A stretch of DNA of 64,000 nucleotides from Verrucomicrobiales bacterium (GTDB taxonomy: Bacteria; Verrucomicrobiota; Verrucomicrobiia; Verrucomicrobiales; DEV007): NCBI GenBank assembly GCA_002698785.1, contig PAAG01000059.1, positions 62,001 to 126,000 on the forward strand, given 5' to 3'. The first letter of the stretch is position 1. Every line of letters starts with the position of its first letter. Of this stretch, positions 18,911-26,986 are shown in pieces. Below the pieces are notes generated by a model. The model had not been told where the DNA came from. It was given only the letters and a program-made list of their open reading frames with translations, and did no database searches. Made by a program: the position numbers and the translations under genes.

Positions 18911-18935
18911 ATTCCCGATTGATACAGTCAAGAAT
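18911..18935 (-). promoter_or_regulatory. IscR-type-1-like binding site at Rrf2 gene start
   Basis: On the minus strand the 25 bases from 18935 to 18911 run ATTCTTGACTGTATC followed by AATCGGGAAT. Compared with the E. coli IscR type-1 consensus as I recall it (ATASYYGACTRWWWYAGTCRRSTAT), 22 of 25 positions fit. The site ends one base before the Rrf2 start codon. It is likely the regulator's own operator. Confidence 0.5.
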
Positions 18936-19006
18936 TCGGATTGGCAACACCGAGTCCTCATGAGGCTGCAATTGACTTCTTCAGAGCAGATTTGTAGCCT
19001 CGAAAT

Positions 19007-19900
19007 ATGCGACCTGAGCCGACAATTTCGTTTCTCCTGCTCTTCGCATCGTGCGCCTCCCTCTTCGCGCAGCAATCCGATCCCTTCACGAATGAAGGCA
19101 ACGGAATCAGAGAATCGGGAAGACTTATCGAGAAACTCCCGGATTCCATCCAATTCGAGATACTGAACAACGGAAAGTGCCGCTACACGATCGATCGGAT
19201 TTACGATGCGAGCTACCGTACGAAAATGAGTTACGAAGAGTCGCTCGAAAATGAAACCGAGAGCGAACCAGATCCCGACGATCCGTTTGGAAAACCAGAT
19301 TACGAATACTATTTGTCCGATAATTATCCCGCACACGAATACGAATCGATGGTCCCGGATTGTGAGGAGTTTCATTTCGATTTTCCCAATCGAAAATGTT
19401 TCTTCATCACCTCACACGAACTCGATCCATCCAAACTCGCTGACACAATTGACCAGATGGCGTGGGCATATGGCGATTTACCGTATTGGCACGAACTTGA
19501 AGCACGCGATATCCCCAGAAGCGAACACTTCGACGAAGGCTGCTACACGATCGAAGACTACGAAAAAGAGTGGCCCCCGAACACGGCGATGTTCCGCGCG
19601 ATTCGGGACCGCCCAATCGCTACGCAATTCGTTGTCCACCCTGCTATCCAGGGAGAGGTTCTCATCACCCCTTCGACAGCTCACTGCATGCTCCATTCTC
19701 GATTCGCTCTGCGAATTCTCGACATGAACGGCGAACTACTGTGGCTGAATGACGAGACTCTCTGTGCCGACGTGGTGTTCGCAGTATCGGACATCGACAA
19801 CGATGGCTTCCACGAAATCCTGATTGATCAAAACGATCACGGAGAGACTTCGAGATTGGTGATTCGGAGAAATCAGACACCAAAAAAAGCGGATCAGTAA
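19007..19900 (+). CDS. Secreted protein of unknown function
   Basis: A 297-residue protein with a signal peptide (MRPEPTISFLLLFASCASLFAQ; the cysteine could in principle be a lipobox-like site, but the context is poor). The mature part is very acidic (many Asp/Glu/Tyr). It ends with an FG-GAP/dockerin-like calcium-loop piece, DIDNDGFHEILIDQND, typical of beta-propeller or calcium-binding repeats. No catalytic motif. Its last 7 bases overlap the end of the convergent gene downstream. TTGACT at 18972 with TAGCCT 17 bases later could be its promoter. Confidence 0.6.
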   Translation: MRPEPTISFLLLFASCASLFAQQSDPFTNEGNGIRESGRLIEKLPDSIQFEILNNGKCRYTIDRIYDASYRTKMSYEESLENETESEPDPDDPFGKPDYEYYLSDNYPAHEYESMVPDCEEFHFDFPNRKCFFITSHELDPSKLADTIDQMAWAYGDLPYWHELEARDIPRSEHFDEGCYTIEDYEKEWPPNTAMFRAIRDRPIATQFVVHPAIQGEVLITPSTAHCMLHSRFALRILDMNGELLWLNDETLCADVVFAVSDIDNDGFHEILIDQNDHGETSRLVIRRNQTPKKADQ

Positions 19901-20145
19901 GAAAACAAATCCCGATTCAAATACAGCCGCTCAGCTCCCTGCTCGCGTAAAATGTCGTTCAACGCCTTCAGAATCTTCCCTTGAATATTCGGCGTTACCT
20001 GCCGCCCCTTTCGCGCCTTCTGCACCTGCTTGTGAGTCAGTTGCTCCGTGCTCGCCCCAACTAGGTCATTGTTCGAAATTCCCAGCTCATCGAGAAGGGT
20101 GTCGAGAGGCTGTGGGCCATGGTCGCGGGAAGTCGTTTCGCTCAT
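19894..20145 (-). CDS. Small XRE-like helix-turn-helix protein
   Basis: An 83-residue protein. The central region LDTLLDELGISNNDLVGAST followed by THKQVQKARKGRQVTPNIQG reads as helix, turn, recognition helix. It ends in KILKALNDILREQG, like a small Cro/XRE-type DNA-binding domain. No other domain is present. It overlaps the convergent secreted-protein gene by 7 bases. The fold call is moderate; the target is unknown. Confidence 0.6.
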   Translation of the reverse strand: MSETTSRDHGPQPLDTLLDELGISNNDLVGASTEQLTHKQVQKARKGRQVTPNIQGKILKALNDILREQGAERLYLNRDLFSY

Positions 20146-20283
20146 TCGTTGAAGTATTAACGAAGCTAACTCACCAATCCACCCTCAACAACTCCCAAAC
20201 CCGCCCCTCTACTCGTGCATTCAACAATGTCTGCTCGACATAAATTTATGGTCATGTTAGAATAAACTCACACCCTTTCACCC

Positions 20284-20325
20284 AAAATGATGGGAAACGA
20301 AAACACCATCATATCCCATCATTTT
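20284..20325. repeat. Perfect 12-bp inverted repeat, REP-like
   Basis: AAAATGATGGGA (20284-20295) and TCCCATCATTTT (20314-20325) are exact reverse complements separated by 18 bases. TCCCATCATTTT also occurs at 4831-4842 beside the RAYT gene. No T-run follows, so a terminator role is unlikely. Candidate substrate or relic of the RAYT system, or a shared operator. Confidence 0.5.
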
Positions 20326-20486
20326 CACTCGCCACAACCAATCTGGCGGCATTGGAAAACACCATGACTAAGACTGTCTCTGAACCTCTCGCAGCCAAAT
20401 CATTCCATTGAATGCAAGGTGCTCAGGAGCTTCAGAGCCAAAGAAAACTTTGTGCCTTATGCCATATCCCTTGATGCCTCTCCCTT

Positions 20487-20505
20487 CCAAATTGCGTAAA
20501 TTTGG
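20487..20505. promoter_or_regulatory. Operator-like palindrome upstream of dehydrogenase/kinase pair
   Basis: CCAAATT (20487-20493), a 5-base spacer, then AATTTGG (20499-20505): a perfect 7-bp inverted repeat centred about 73 bases before the dehydrogenase start at 20569. The size suits a dimeric regulator of the LacI or GntR kind. No such regulator gene is adjacent. Confidence 0.35.
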
Positions 20506-20568
20506 GTCGATCTGCGGAATTTTGGCTATTGTCATCGCCCTTCCCTTCGATAACCATCTGACCAGACT

Positions 20569-21543
20569 ATGACAACGCGTATTTTGTTGACCACCACGAG
20601 CTACCAGGACACCCCCGGTCCTCATCACGAACTGCTCGAATCGCAGGGATACGAGATCGTCCGCGAGCGTGGCCCGCTTCCTGAATCGACCATGCTCGAA
20701 CTGTCTGGCGAGTTCGACGCTTTCCTTTGCGGCGACGATGCCATCACGCAGGCCGTCATCGAAAAGTCACTCCCTCGCCTCAAGGTCATCAGCAAATACG
20801 GTATCGGTCTCGACAAGATCGACGTCGCCTTCGCTACCGAGCAGAAACTCGCCGTGCTGAACACTCCGGGTGTCAACCACACCACCGTGGCAGAGCACAC
20901 TTTCGGCCTTCTCCTGAGCATTTCGAAAAAGATCCAGTCGAACGCTGTTGCCGTCTCAAACGGTGAATGGGTAGCGGGTTGGAAAAAGCCTGTTGGTCAC
21001 GAGATTCTCGGCAAAACCATGGGAATCATCGGCCTCGGCCGGATCGGTAAAGAAGTCGCAACCCGTGCGAATGCTTTTGGTATGTCGGTAATCGCCTACG
21101 ATCCGTATTTCGACGAAGCCTTTGCAGAACAGCACGGCGTGAAGCGCTGTGAATCCATGGACGAAGTGCTCCTCGGTGCGGATGTCGTGAGTTTGCACTG
21201 CTTTCTCGATGAGAAAACGCACGGCATGATCAATTCGGCAAAAATCGCCGAAATGAGGGACGAAGTCATCGTTCTCAACTGTGCCCGCGGCGAACTGGTT
21301 GTGACCGAAGATATTCTCGCTGGCCTCGAAAGTGGGAAAGTCGGCGGCTACGGTGCCGACGTGCTCGATGCTGAACCTCCTGCGCCCGATCATCCTCTGC
21401 TCAATGCGCCAAACTGCATTGTCACCAGCCACATTGCCTCTCGCACTTACGAGAGCGTAGAGCGCCAGGCGATGCGAGCGACTCACAACATGATCAATTT
21501 CCTGAATGGTGATTCCGATTACATTCAGGCCAACAAATTCTGA
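20569..21543 (+). CDS. D-isomer-specific 2-hydroxyacid dehydrogenase
   Basis: A 324-residue NAD(P)-dependent dehydrogenase that interconverts a 2-keto acid and a D-2-hydroxy acid. The nucleotide-binding GLGRIG is at 155-160, followed by the Asp of AYDPY (178), which favours NAD. The catalytic trio is visible: Arg240 in NCARGE, Glu269 in DAEPP, His288 in TSHIA. It has the size and pattern of the phosphoglycerate dehydrogenase-like group without an ACT domain. The sugar kinase 34 bases downstream suggests a sugar-acid pathway rather than serine synthesis. Substrate unknown. Confidence 0.88.
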   Translation: MTTRILLTTTSYQDTPGPHHELLESQGYEIVRERGPLPESTMLELSGEFDAFLCGDDAITQAVIEKSLPRLKVISKYGIGLDKIDVAFATEQKLAVLNTPGVNHTTVAEHTFGLLLSISKKIQSNAVAVSNGEWVAGWKKPVGHEILGKTMGIIGLGRIGKEVATRANAFGMSVIAYDPYFDEAFAEQHGVKRCESMDEVLLGADVVSLHCFLDEKTHGMINSAKIAEMRDEVIVLNCARGELVVTEDILAGLESGKVGGYGADVLDAEPPAPDHPLLNAPNCIVTSHIASRTYESVERQAMRATHNMINFLNGDSDYIQANKF

Positions 21544-21577
21544 TCCCAATTTTCAAAAACCAGCCCTGCAAGGAACC

Positions 21578-22672
21578 ATGCTAGATATCAGACCAGCCTC
21601 CGAAGTCGCTTACGATTGCGTTTCACTCGGTGAAGTTATGCTTCGCCTCGACCCAGGTGAGGGACGCATTCACACAGCACGCAACTTTTCCGCCTGGGAA
21701 GGCGGTGGCGAATACAACGTGACTCGTGGCCTTCGTCGCTGCTTCGGCCTTCGCTCGGCTTGTGTTACTGCTTTCGCAGATAACCCTGTGGGTCGCCTCG
21801 TCGAAGACTTCATGCTTCAGGGCGGTGTAGACACTCAATTTGTGAAGTGGGACAAATACGACGGCATCGGCCGCGAAGTCCGCAACGGGCTCAACTTTAC
21901 CGAGCGCGGCTACGGCATTCGCGGAGCGGTTGGCTGCCCCGACCGTGCCAACACTGCTGCCAGCCAACTGAAGCCCGGCGATATCGACTGGGAAGCGATT
22001 TTCGGAAAACACGGCTCTCGTTGGTTCCACACCGGTGGTATTTTCGCCGCACTCAGCGAATCAGCTGCCGAGACTACCATCGAAGCCTGCAAAGCAGCCA
22101 AGAAATACGGCACAATCGTCAGCTACGATCTCAACTACCGCCCCTCTCTCTGGAACGCCATCGGCGGACAGGACAAGGCACAGGAAGTGAACCGCGAGAT
22201 CGCTCAGTATGTCGACGTCATGATCGGCAATGAGGAAGATTTCACCGCCTGCCTCGGCTTTGAGGTCGAAGGCGTGGACGAAAACATCCGCGGAATCGAC
22301 GTCGGCAACTTCAAGAGCATGATCGAAACGGCTGTGAAGCAGTTCCCGAATTTCAAAGCAACTGCTACCACGTTGCGCGAAGTGCACACCGCGACCGTGA
22401 ACGACTGGGGCGCAATCGCCTGGCACGATGGGGAATTCTACCAATCACAGGAATATCCGAAGTTGGAGATCCTCGACCGCGTCGGCGGTGGAGACAGCTT
22501 TGCCTCTGGCCTCGTCTACGGCTTCCTTGCATTCAACGACCCACAGAAGGCCGTCGAATACGGAGCGGCACACGGTGCTCTCGCGATGACCACTCCCGGC
22601 GACACTACGATGGCATCCCTTGCCGAAGTAGAGAAAATCGTCGGCGGTGGCGGTGCGCGAGTCGTCCGCTAG
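21578..22672 (+). CDS. PfkB-family sugar kinase, 2-keto-3-deoxygluconate-kinase-like
   Basis: A 364-residue ribokinase/PfkB kinase. The ATG at 21578 is preceded by AAGGA at 4 bases, deciding the start. The signature DRVGGGDSFASGLVYGF holds the catalytic Asp and anion hole, and the N-terminal SLGEVMLRLDPGEGRI followed by GGGEYNVTRGL matches KDG-kinase-like proteins. The length is a little above the usual 310-340 residues. With the dehydrogenase upstream it probably forms an operon for uronate or sugar-acid breakdown, phosphorylating 2-keto-3-deoxygluconate to KDPG. A different keto-sugar is possible. It is convergent with the next gene (9-base gap). Confidence 0.82.
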   Translation: MLDIRPASEVAYDCVSLGEVMLRLDPGEGRIHTARNFSAWEGGGEYNVTRGLRRCFGLRSACVTAFADNPVGRLVEDFMLQGGVDTQFVKWDKYDGIGREVRNGLNFTERGYGIRGAVGCPDRANTAASQLKPGDIDWEAIFGKHGSRWFHTGGIFAALSESAAETTIEACKAAKKYGTIVSYDLNYRPSLWNAIGGQDKAQEVNREIAQYVDVMIGNEEDFTACLGFEVEGVDENIRGIDVGNFKSMIETAVKQFPNFKATATTLREVHTATVNDWGAIAWHDGEFYQSQEYPKLEILDRVGGGDSFASGLVYGFLAFNDPQKAVEYGAAHGALAMTTPGDTTMASLAEVEKIVGGGGARVVR

Positions 22673-22681
22673 CCAAGAGGC

Positions 22682-23440
22682 TTACGCCTTATCATTCTCG
22701 CGATCGACCGGAGGATAACCCTTCGGATCGATTTCCGAGAGCACGTCGTAAACACCCTCTTTCTCTCTGGCGGAGAGGTCTCCCTCTTCATGGAGTTTCT
22801 CGAGAATCTCGACCACTCGAGGGTGGCGCTCCGCATTGGCCAGCAATGAGTTGAATGCCACGATAGGCAGCGACTTATACAAAGGCAGATATCCTTGAGG
22901 AATGTCAACACCACCCGGATCGTCGGGGGCATCAAGAAAGGAGAACCCGAGAATCACGCGACCGACTGCTTGCTCGGATCCGGTTGCATAGAAAAAACCC
23001 CACAGCATATCGATCGTGTTCTGCTTATCGAGAGGCATCTCGAGAATCTTCTTCGTATCGACTTTCTGCTCATCGTATTTTTTGCCAAACGCCTTACGCA
23101 TTATCCGGTCCGCCTCGGAAGTGCGTGAAAACAGCATAGCTGTATGCAGCACCTGCATTTGAGAGGGAGACAATCCAGATAGCGCTGCATACCATGGCTC
23201 AATCTCCTTCCTGTTTTGCCGAAGCACTTGGCTGATGAAGGCAATCACAGCAGGTTTCGCCATCTCATTATCGAGAGTTCCATCGGCTGCCCAGTCCTTC
23301 ATTTGTTCGACAAAGCGCTCAGGAGTCGGATTTTTATAGTAATTCTCCAACCAGTCCTCCTCTTCTGCCTGTAAGGTCGTCCCCAGAAACAGAACACCGA
23401 CCAGAATAGCAAAGAATCGAGCATGTAAATACTTTGTCAT
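22682..23440 (-). CDS. Secreted helical protein of unknown function
   Basis: A 252-residue protein with a signal peptide (ARFFAILVGVLFLGTTLQA). The mature chain is helical and looks like HEAT/TPR-type packing (WAADGTLDNEMAKPAVIAF, LPIVAFNSLLANAERHPR). No catalytic motif. Its gene is divergent from rpsN with 93 bases between them. I do not recognise the family. Confidence 0.6.
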   Translation of the reverse strand: MTKYLHARFFAILVGVLFLGTTLQAEEEDWLENYYKNPTPERFVEQMKDWAADGTLDNEMAKPAVIAFISQVLRQNRKEIEPWYAALSGLSPSQMQVLHTAMLFSRTSEADRIMRKAFGKKYDEQKVDTKKILEMPLDKQNTIDMLWGFFYATGSEQAVGRVILGFSFLDAPDDPGGVDIPQGYLPLYKSLPIVAFNSLLANAERHPRVVEILEKLHEEGDLSAREKEGVYDVLSEIDPKGYPPVDRENDKA

Positions 23441-23533
23441 AACTTGATAAAATCACAGTTATTGACCACTGTGCCAGCACGAATGTTGATTTTCCGCTTG
23501 AATTTCTCCAGAAACGGATAAATTCCCCACCCC

Positions 23534-23803
23534 ATGGCAAAAAAAAGTTGGATAGCTAGAAACAAGCGGAAAGCCCGCACAGTTCAAAAGTACGCGAAGC
23601 TTCGTGCGAAGCTCAAAGCGGAAAAGGACTACGAAGGACTTACCATGCTTCCGCGTGACGCGAGCCCCACCCGCGTGGTGAATCGCTGCGAAGTTACTGG
23701 TCGTCGCCGCGGCTACCTTCGTCGTTTCCGTATGTCCCGTATCACCTTCCGTGAGCTTGCCTCACACGGAATGATTCCGGGCGTAACGAAGTCCAGCTGG
23801 TAA
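23534..23803 (+). CDS. rpsN: 30S ribosomal protein S14
   Basis: An 89-residue S14 of the small subunit. [16 protein letters not shown] at the start and [20 protein letters not shown] in the second half are diagnostic. It has one Cys rather than the CxxC...CxxC set, so it is the zinc-independent (C-minus) form. The size matches that class. It stands alone outside the spc ribosomal operon and is followed by its own intrinsic terminator, so it is probably monocistronic. Confidence 0.97.
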   Translation: MAKKSWIARNKRKARTVQKYAKLRAKLKAEKDYEGLTMLPRDASPTRVVNRCEVTGRRRGYLRRFRMSRITFRELASHGMIPGVTKSSW

Positions 23804-23830
23804 TTTTGCCATACCAGAAACTTTGCAAGA

Positions 23831-23857
23831 AGCGGGGTCGTTGACTCCGCTTTTTTT
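23831..23857 (+). terminator. Intrinsic terminator of rpsN
   Basis: AGCGGGGTC (23831-23839) pairs with GACTCCGCT (23843-23851) across a 3-base loop with one G-T pair. It is followed directly by a run of T (23851-23857). It lies 28 bases after the rpsN stop. Confidence 0.88.
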
Positions 23858-23908
23858 GTGCCCCGCCCCCACGTTTGCAAAGGCCCGTCTCTAGCGCGAT
23901 ATTAGACC

Positions 23909-24163
23909 ATGCCTCTCTACGAATACATCACGGCCGATCCGGAGAAAGGGTGTCGAATCTGCAAAAAGGGATTCGAAATCCGCCGTCCTGTCAGTCGTCC
24001 TCCGATGGAGACATGCCCTCTCTGCCGTAATCCGGTGAAAAAGCTGGTCTCTCGCGGAGTCAGTTCCCCGTCGATCACGAAGCCTCTCTCCGTCAGTGAT
24101 GCAAAGAAAGCTGGCTTCACCGTCTTGGAAAAGCGGGACGAGGGCACCTACGAAAAGCTCTAG
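23909..24163 (+). CDS. FmdB-type zinc-ribbon protein
   Basis: An 84-residue protein beginning MPLYEYITADPEKGC. Two Cys pairs, CRIC and CPLC, about 20 residues apart fit the FmdB/CxxC-CxxC putative regulatory zinc ribbon. The second half (SDAKKAGFTVLEKRDEGTYE) is charged. FmdB-like proteins are widespread and mostly of unknown role, thought to bind nucleic acid or partner proteins. Its stop codon overlaps that of the convergent gene by 4 bases. Confidence 0.82.
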   Translation: MPLYEYITADPEKGCRICKKGFEIRRPVSRPPMETCPLCRNPVKKLVSRGVSSPSITKPLSVSDAKKAGFTVLEKRDEGTYEKL

Positions 24164-24921
24164 AGCGTCCCCGCAGGCGTATCAGGAAGATCCGAGGCAC
24201 CCGCCTTCGGAATGATCTTTAGCTTGCTATCTTCGACGGAAAAGTCCTCGATTTGGTCGAAGAATTTCTTCAGTTCCGGGTTTGAGCCCGCATCTTTTAG
24301 AAGGTTCTCCCCTCGAAACTCTTTCATTAACCATTCCGGTGCCTTAATTCCATTGATGGTAAGTGCGTCGGCTTGAAGGACAGGGCGTCCGCCAACCATA
24401 TCCATCACCAGATCAACCTCAGCGTTGAAGTATTTCCCTTCTGTAGCCTTTTCGAGAAACTTGAACGGAATCTCATAGTCGTCCAGATCGAGGCTCATTA
24501 CGGCGGTCATGGTATCATCGTTTAGAAATACGCGAGCCTTCCCCGACAGGTCCTTGAAATCCGGGTGGAAAAACAAGAGTGCATTGATGTCGTCCTCGGT
24601 CAGTTCAAGAGGGATGAGAGCACCGTCCTCCTCTTTTGCCGCCTTTCCAAACGCGTCGAACCTCGATTGTGCATCGGCGATGGACTGCTGATTGAGAACA
24701 GGCTTCTCAATCGGAATGGGTTCATCTGCAGCCAGTTTCCCGGCCATGTTGCTGAGGTAACTCTTGATCCCGAATACGGCGACTATGGTAAGAACAACGA
24801 AAGCCACCAGCGTGAGCAGGCATCCGATTCCACAACACTTCCCTCCCGAACTCGATTTCGGCTGCGGAGCAGCAGGTGCCGGCGCTGGGCCAGCATTAAA
24901 GGGAGGGGGCGTGTCATTCAT
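24160..24921 (-). CDS. Membrane-anchored protein of unknown function
   Basis: A 253-residue protein. A Pro/Ala-rich cytoplasmic leader (about 25 residues) precedes CCGIGCLLTLVAFVVLTIVA and one membrane segment at about 30-52. The outer domain contains LELTEDDINALL, a piece common in exported proteins that fold as lipid- or peptide-binding beta-sheets, and a VFLNDDTMTAVMSLDL strand. No enzyme residues. Function unknown. Confidence 0.6.
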   Translation of the reverse strand: MNDTPPPFNAGPAPAPAAPQPKSSSGGKCCGIGCLLTLVAFVVLTIVAVFGIKSYLSNMAGKLAADEPIPIEKPVLNQQSIADAQSRFDAFGKAAKEEDGALIPLELTEDDINALLFFHPDFKDLSGKARVFLNDDTMTAVMSLDLDDYEIPFKFLEKATEGKYFNAEVDLVMDMVGGRPVLQADALTINGIKAPEWLMKEFRGENLLKDAGSNPELKKFFDQIEDFSVEDSKLKIIPKAGASDLPDTPAGTL

Positions 24922-24990
24922 AGCGAGGTGAGAATCGAGAGATTCAATCTAACATCGACGAACGAATCCGACCAGTTATGATGAATTCGA

Positions 24991-25485
24991 CTACAATCGA
25001 CGAGGAATCAAAAGGTCGGTCAGCAAGCCACATTCCCAATCCGCTTCACCCCAGTAATCGATATTCAGTTCCATTCGGGCAACGGCGAGCGTCGGGAATT
25101 CGGATACGTTCCATCCGCCGATAAGCTGATTTACCGTTTCGTGCATTCCCGGATTGTGGCCAAAAGCAAAGGCCGTTCCTGCAGATTCGTCGAACTGCTG
25201 AATCACCCGCAAAATAGTCGACGGCGCCGCAAGATAGAGATCTTTATTTAACTCGATCGTATCAGGGGAAAATCCCAGCCCATCGCATACCGTCTTAGCT
25301 GTTTCCTTCGCTCGTGTCGCGGTGCTCGAGACTACGGCATCGGGGAGTATCCCCTGTTCTTTGAGAGCGGCAGCCATCCGAGGTGCATCTCGCTCTCCTC
25401 GTGAATTTAACGGACGATCATGGTCAGGGATGCCGGGATCATTCCAATCTGACTTTGCGTGGCGGATGAGGAAGAGTTCTTTCAT
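24991..25485 (-). CDS. SixA-like histidine phosphatase
   Basis: A 164-residue enzyme from the ATG at 25485, which puts the catalytic motif FLIRHAKSDW at the N-terminus as in SixA; an upstream in-frame ATG at 25530 only adds 15 residues. LNSRGERDAPRMA and STATRAKETAKTV follow, and GHNPGMHETVNQL supplies the second catalytic His. SixA removes phosphate from phosphohistidine on signalling proteins. It is cytoplasmic (no signal peptide). The target protein is unknown. Confidence 0.85.
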   Translation of the reverse strand: MKELFLIRHAKSDWNDPGIPDHDRPLNSRGERDAPRMAAALKEQGILPDAVVSSTATRAKETAKTVCDGLGFSPDTIELNKDLYLAAPSTILRVIQQFDESAGTAFAFGHNPGMHETVNQLIGGWNVSEFPTLAVARMELNIDYWGEADWECGLLTDLLIPRRL

Positions 25486-25599
25486 AAAGACGGGGGGAGA
25501 AATGTTTTCCAATTCCAAGCCCTTGTCCACGCTAATCCGCCAAGCTTGACAGAGAAGGCCCTGATGTAGAATCTGACAGCAGCCATCTGAGCCCGATTC

Positions 25600-26904
25600 A
25601 TGAGTAAAACCATCGCACTCCTTTCCCTTTTCGCCCTGACTTCATCACTCACTGCGGCCGACTGGCCAAACTGGCGTGGCCCTTTCTTCAACGGCTCATC
25701 GGAAGAGACCGGTTTTCCCACCGTTTTTTCTAAAGAGGAAGGCGTTGCGTGGAAAACCCAGCTCCCCGGAGAAGGTGCCTCCACCCCGATTGTTTCGAAC
25801 GGAGCGATATTTCTTACCTCTGTCGATGAAGAGGAAGACGGAGTAGTCGGCATCAAACTGAACGCGCAAACTGGCGAAATCGAATGGTCAAAAAAGTTCG
25901 GCGAAGGAGTTCGTATCGACGAACGCAGCACGTACGCAGGCAGTTCCCCAGTCACGGACGGGAAGACCGTATATTTCTTCAGCGGAAACGGAGATCTCGC
26001 AGCCTACGACTTTGAGGGAAACCAGCTTTGGCATCGCAACATCGAAGAGGACTATGGCGACTTCGCTTTCCAGTGGACTTTTTCAAGCTCCCCCCAACTC
26101 TACGACGGTACATTGTATCTTCAGGTGCTCCAGCGGGACGAGCCAGTTCATGGACGTGGAGGTCCTGCTCCCATCGACTCCTATTTGCTCGCCATGGATC
26201 CGGCAACGGGAGAAACCAAATGGAAGCACGTCCGCCCTTCGGATGCGGTTCAGGAATCACACGAGGCCTTTAGCACACCAATCCCCATTCTCCACCGTGG
26301 ACGACCCGAACTGCTCATCTCTGGTGGTGACGCGTTAACAGGACACGACCCAGCGACAGGAAATGAACTGTGGCGCTGGGAGACGTACAACCCGGAAAAA
26401 ATCGGCCACTGGCGCCTGGTTCCCTCTCCCGTCTATGGGCAGGGAACGATACTCATCTGCGCTCCAAAGGGAGACCCGGTCTACGCCATCGAAGCAGGGG
26501 GTGAAGGAGACTTACCCGCCACAGCCAACATCTGGACCAGTGAAGGAAAAGAAGTCACCGCTGACGTGCCGACTCCGCTCTTCTACGATGGTTATTTCTA
26601 CATCCTGAACGGAAAGAATAAGTTCTTCAACTGCGTCCACCCTACGAGCGGCAAAGTCCTCTGGTCCAAGCGTCTCGATGTGAAAACCAAGATCGAATCA
26701 TCTCCTACCGGTGTGGATGGGAAAATCTATTTCATGAGCCACCTTGGCGAAGTATTCGTCATCAGTGCCGGCCCTGATGGTGGAGAAGTGCTCAACTACA
26801 CCACCTTCGGTGAATCACAGAGCGTCAACATCCGTGCCTCCATTGTTCCTTCCAACGGAACTCTCTACATCCGCACTGACGACGTGCTGTATGCCGTGAA
26901 GTAA
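25600..26904 (+). CDS. Secreted PQQ-type beta-propeller protein
   Basis: A 434-residue exported protein with a signal peptide (TIALLSLFALTSSLTAA) and ADWPNWRGPFFNGSS, the standard opening of PQQ-binding-like propellers in Planctomycetes and Verrucomicrobia. Repeats of the form GxIxLTS...LNAQTGEIEWSKKF and AMDPATGETKWKHV make up the blades. It lacks the residues that make PQQ-dependent dehydrogenases active, so it is more likely a binding or assembly protein. The gene is followed on the same strand by a GH43-like secreted protein. Confidence 0.82.
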   Translation: MSKTIALLSLFALTSSLTAADWPNWRGPFFNGSSEETGFPTVFSKEEGVAWKTQLPGEGASTPIVSNGAIFLTSVDEEEDGVVGIKLNAQTGEIEWSKKFGEGVRIDERSTYAGSSPVTDGKTVYFFSGNGDLAAYDFEGNQLWHRNIEEDYGDFAFQWTFSSSPQLYDGTLYLQVLQRDEPVHGRGGPAPIDSYLLAMDPATGETKWKHVRPSDAVQESHEAFSTPIPILHRGRPELLISGGDALTGHDPATGNELWRWETYNPEKIGHWRLVPSPVYGQGTILICAPKGDPVYAIEAGGEGDLPATANIWTSEGKEVTADVPTPLFYDGYFYILNGKNKFFNCVHPTSGKVLWSKRLDVKTKIESSPTGVDGKIYFMSHLGEVFVISAGPDGGEVLNYTTFGESQSVNIRASIVPSNGTLYIRTDDVLYAVK

Positions 26905-26952
26905 TCCACTCGCGAGAGGTCTGCTGGTTGGATTGAGTCACAACGTGGCGCC

Positions 26953-26972
26953 CTGTGGATATACATCCACAG
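26953..26972. other. Perfect hairpin upstream of GH43-like gene
   Basis: CTGTGGAT (26953-26960), loop ATAC, ATCCACAG (26965-26972): an 8-bp perfect stem with a 4-base loop, ending 14 bases before the ATG at 26987. It could be a terminator-like stop for the upstream gene, though no T-run follows, or a translation-control element. Confidence 0.4.
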
Positions 26973-26986
26973 CACCCGCCATCTCG

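Larger units (their letters stand above)
20146..20568. other. Long non-coding region before dehydrogenase gene
   Basis: A 423-base gap. It contains a TTTATG...TGTTAGAATA segment (about 20246-20265), the perfect inverted repeat 20284-20325, and an operator-like palindrome at 20487-20505. A minus-strand 55-codon ORF (20535 to 20368) exists but is not convincing. The first two elements echo the gap at 4.48-4.9 kb. Confidence 0.5.

Noticed and set aside
20368-20535. 55-codon minus-strand ORF before the dehydrogenase gene
   Set aside because: No Shine-Dalgarno site and no recognisable motif; it runs across an operator-like palindrome in a promoter region. A real small protein cannot be excluded.
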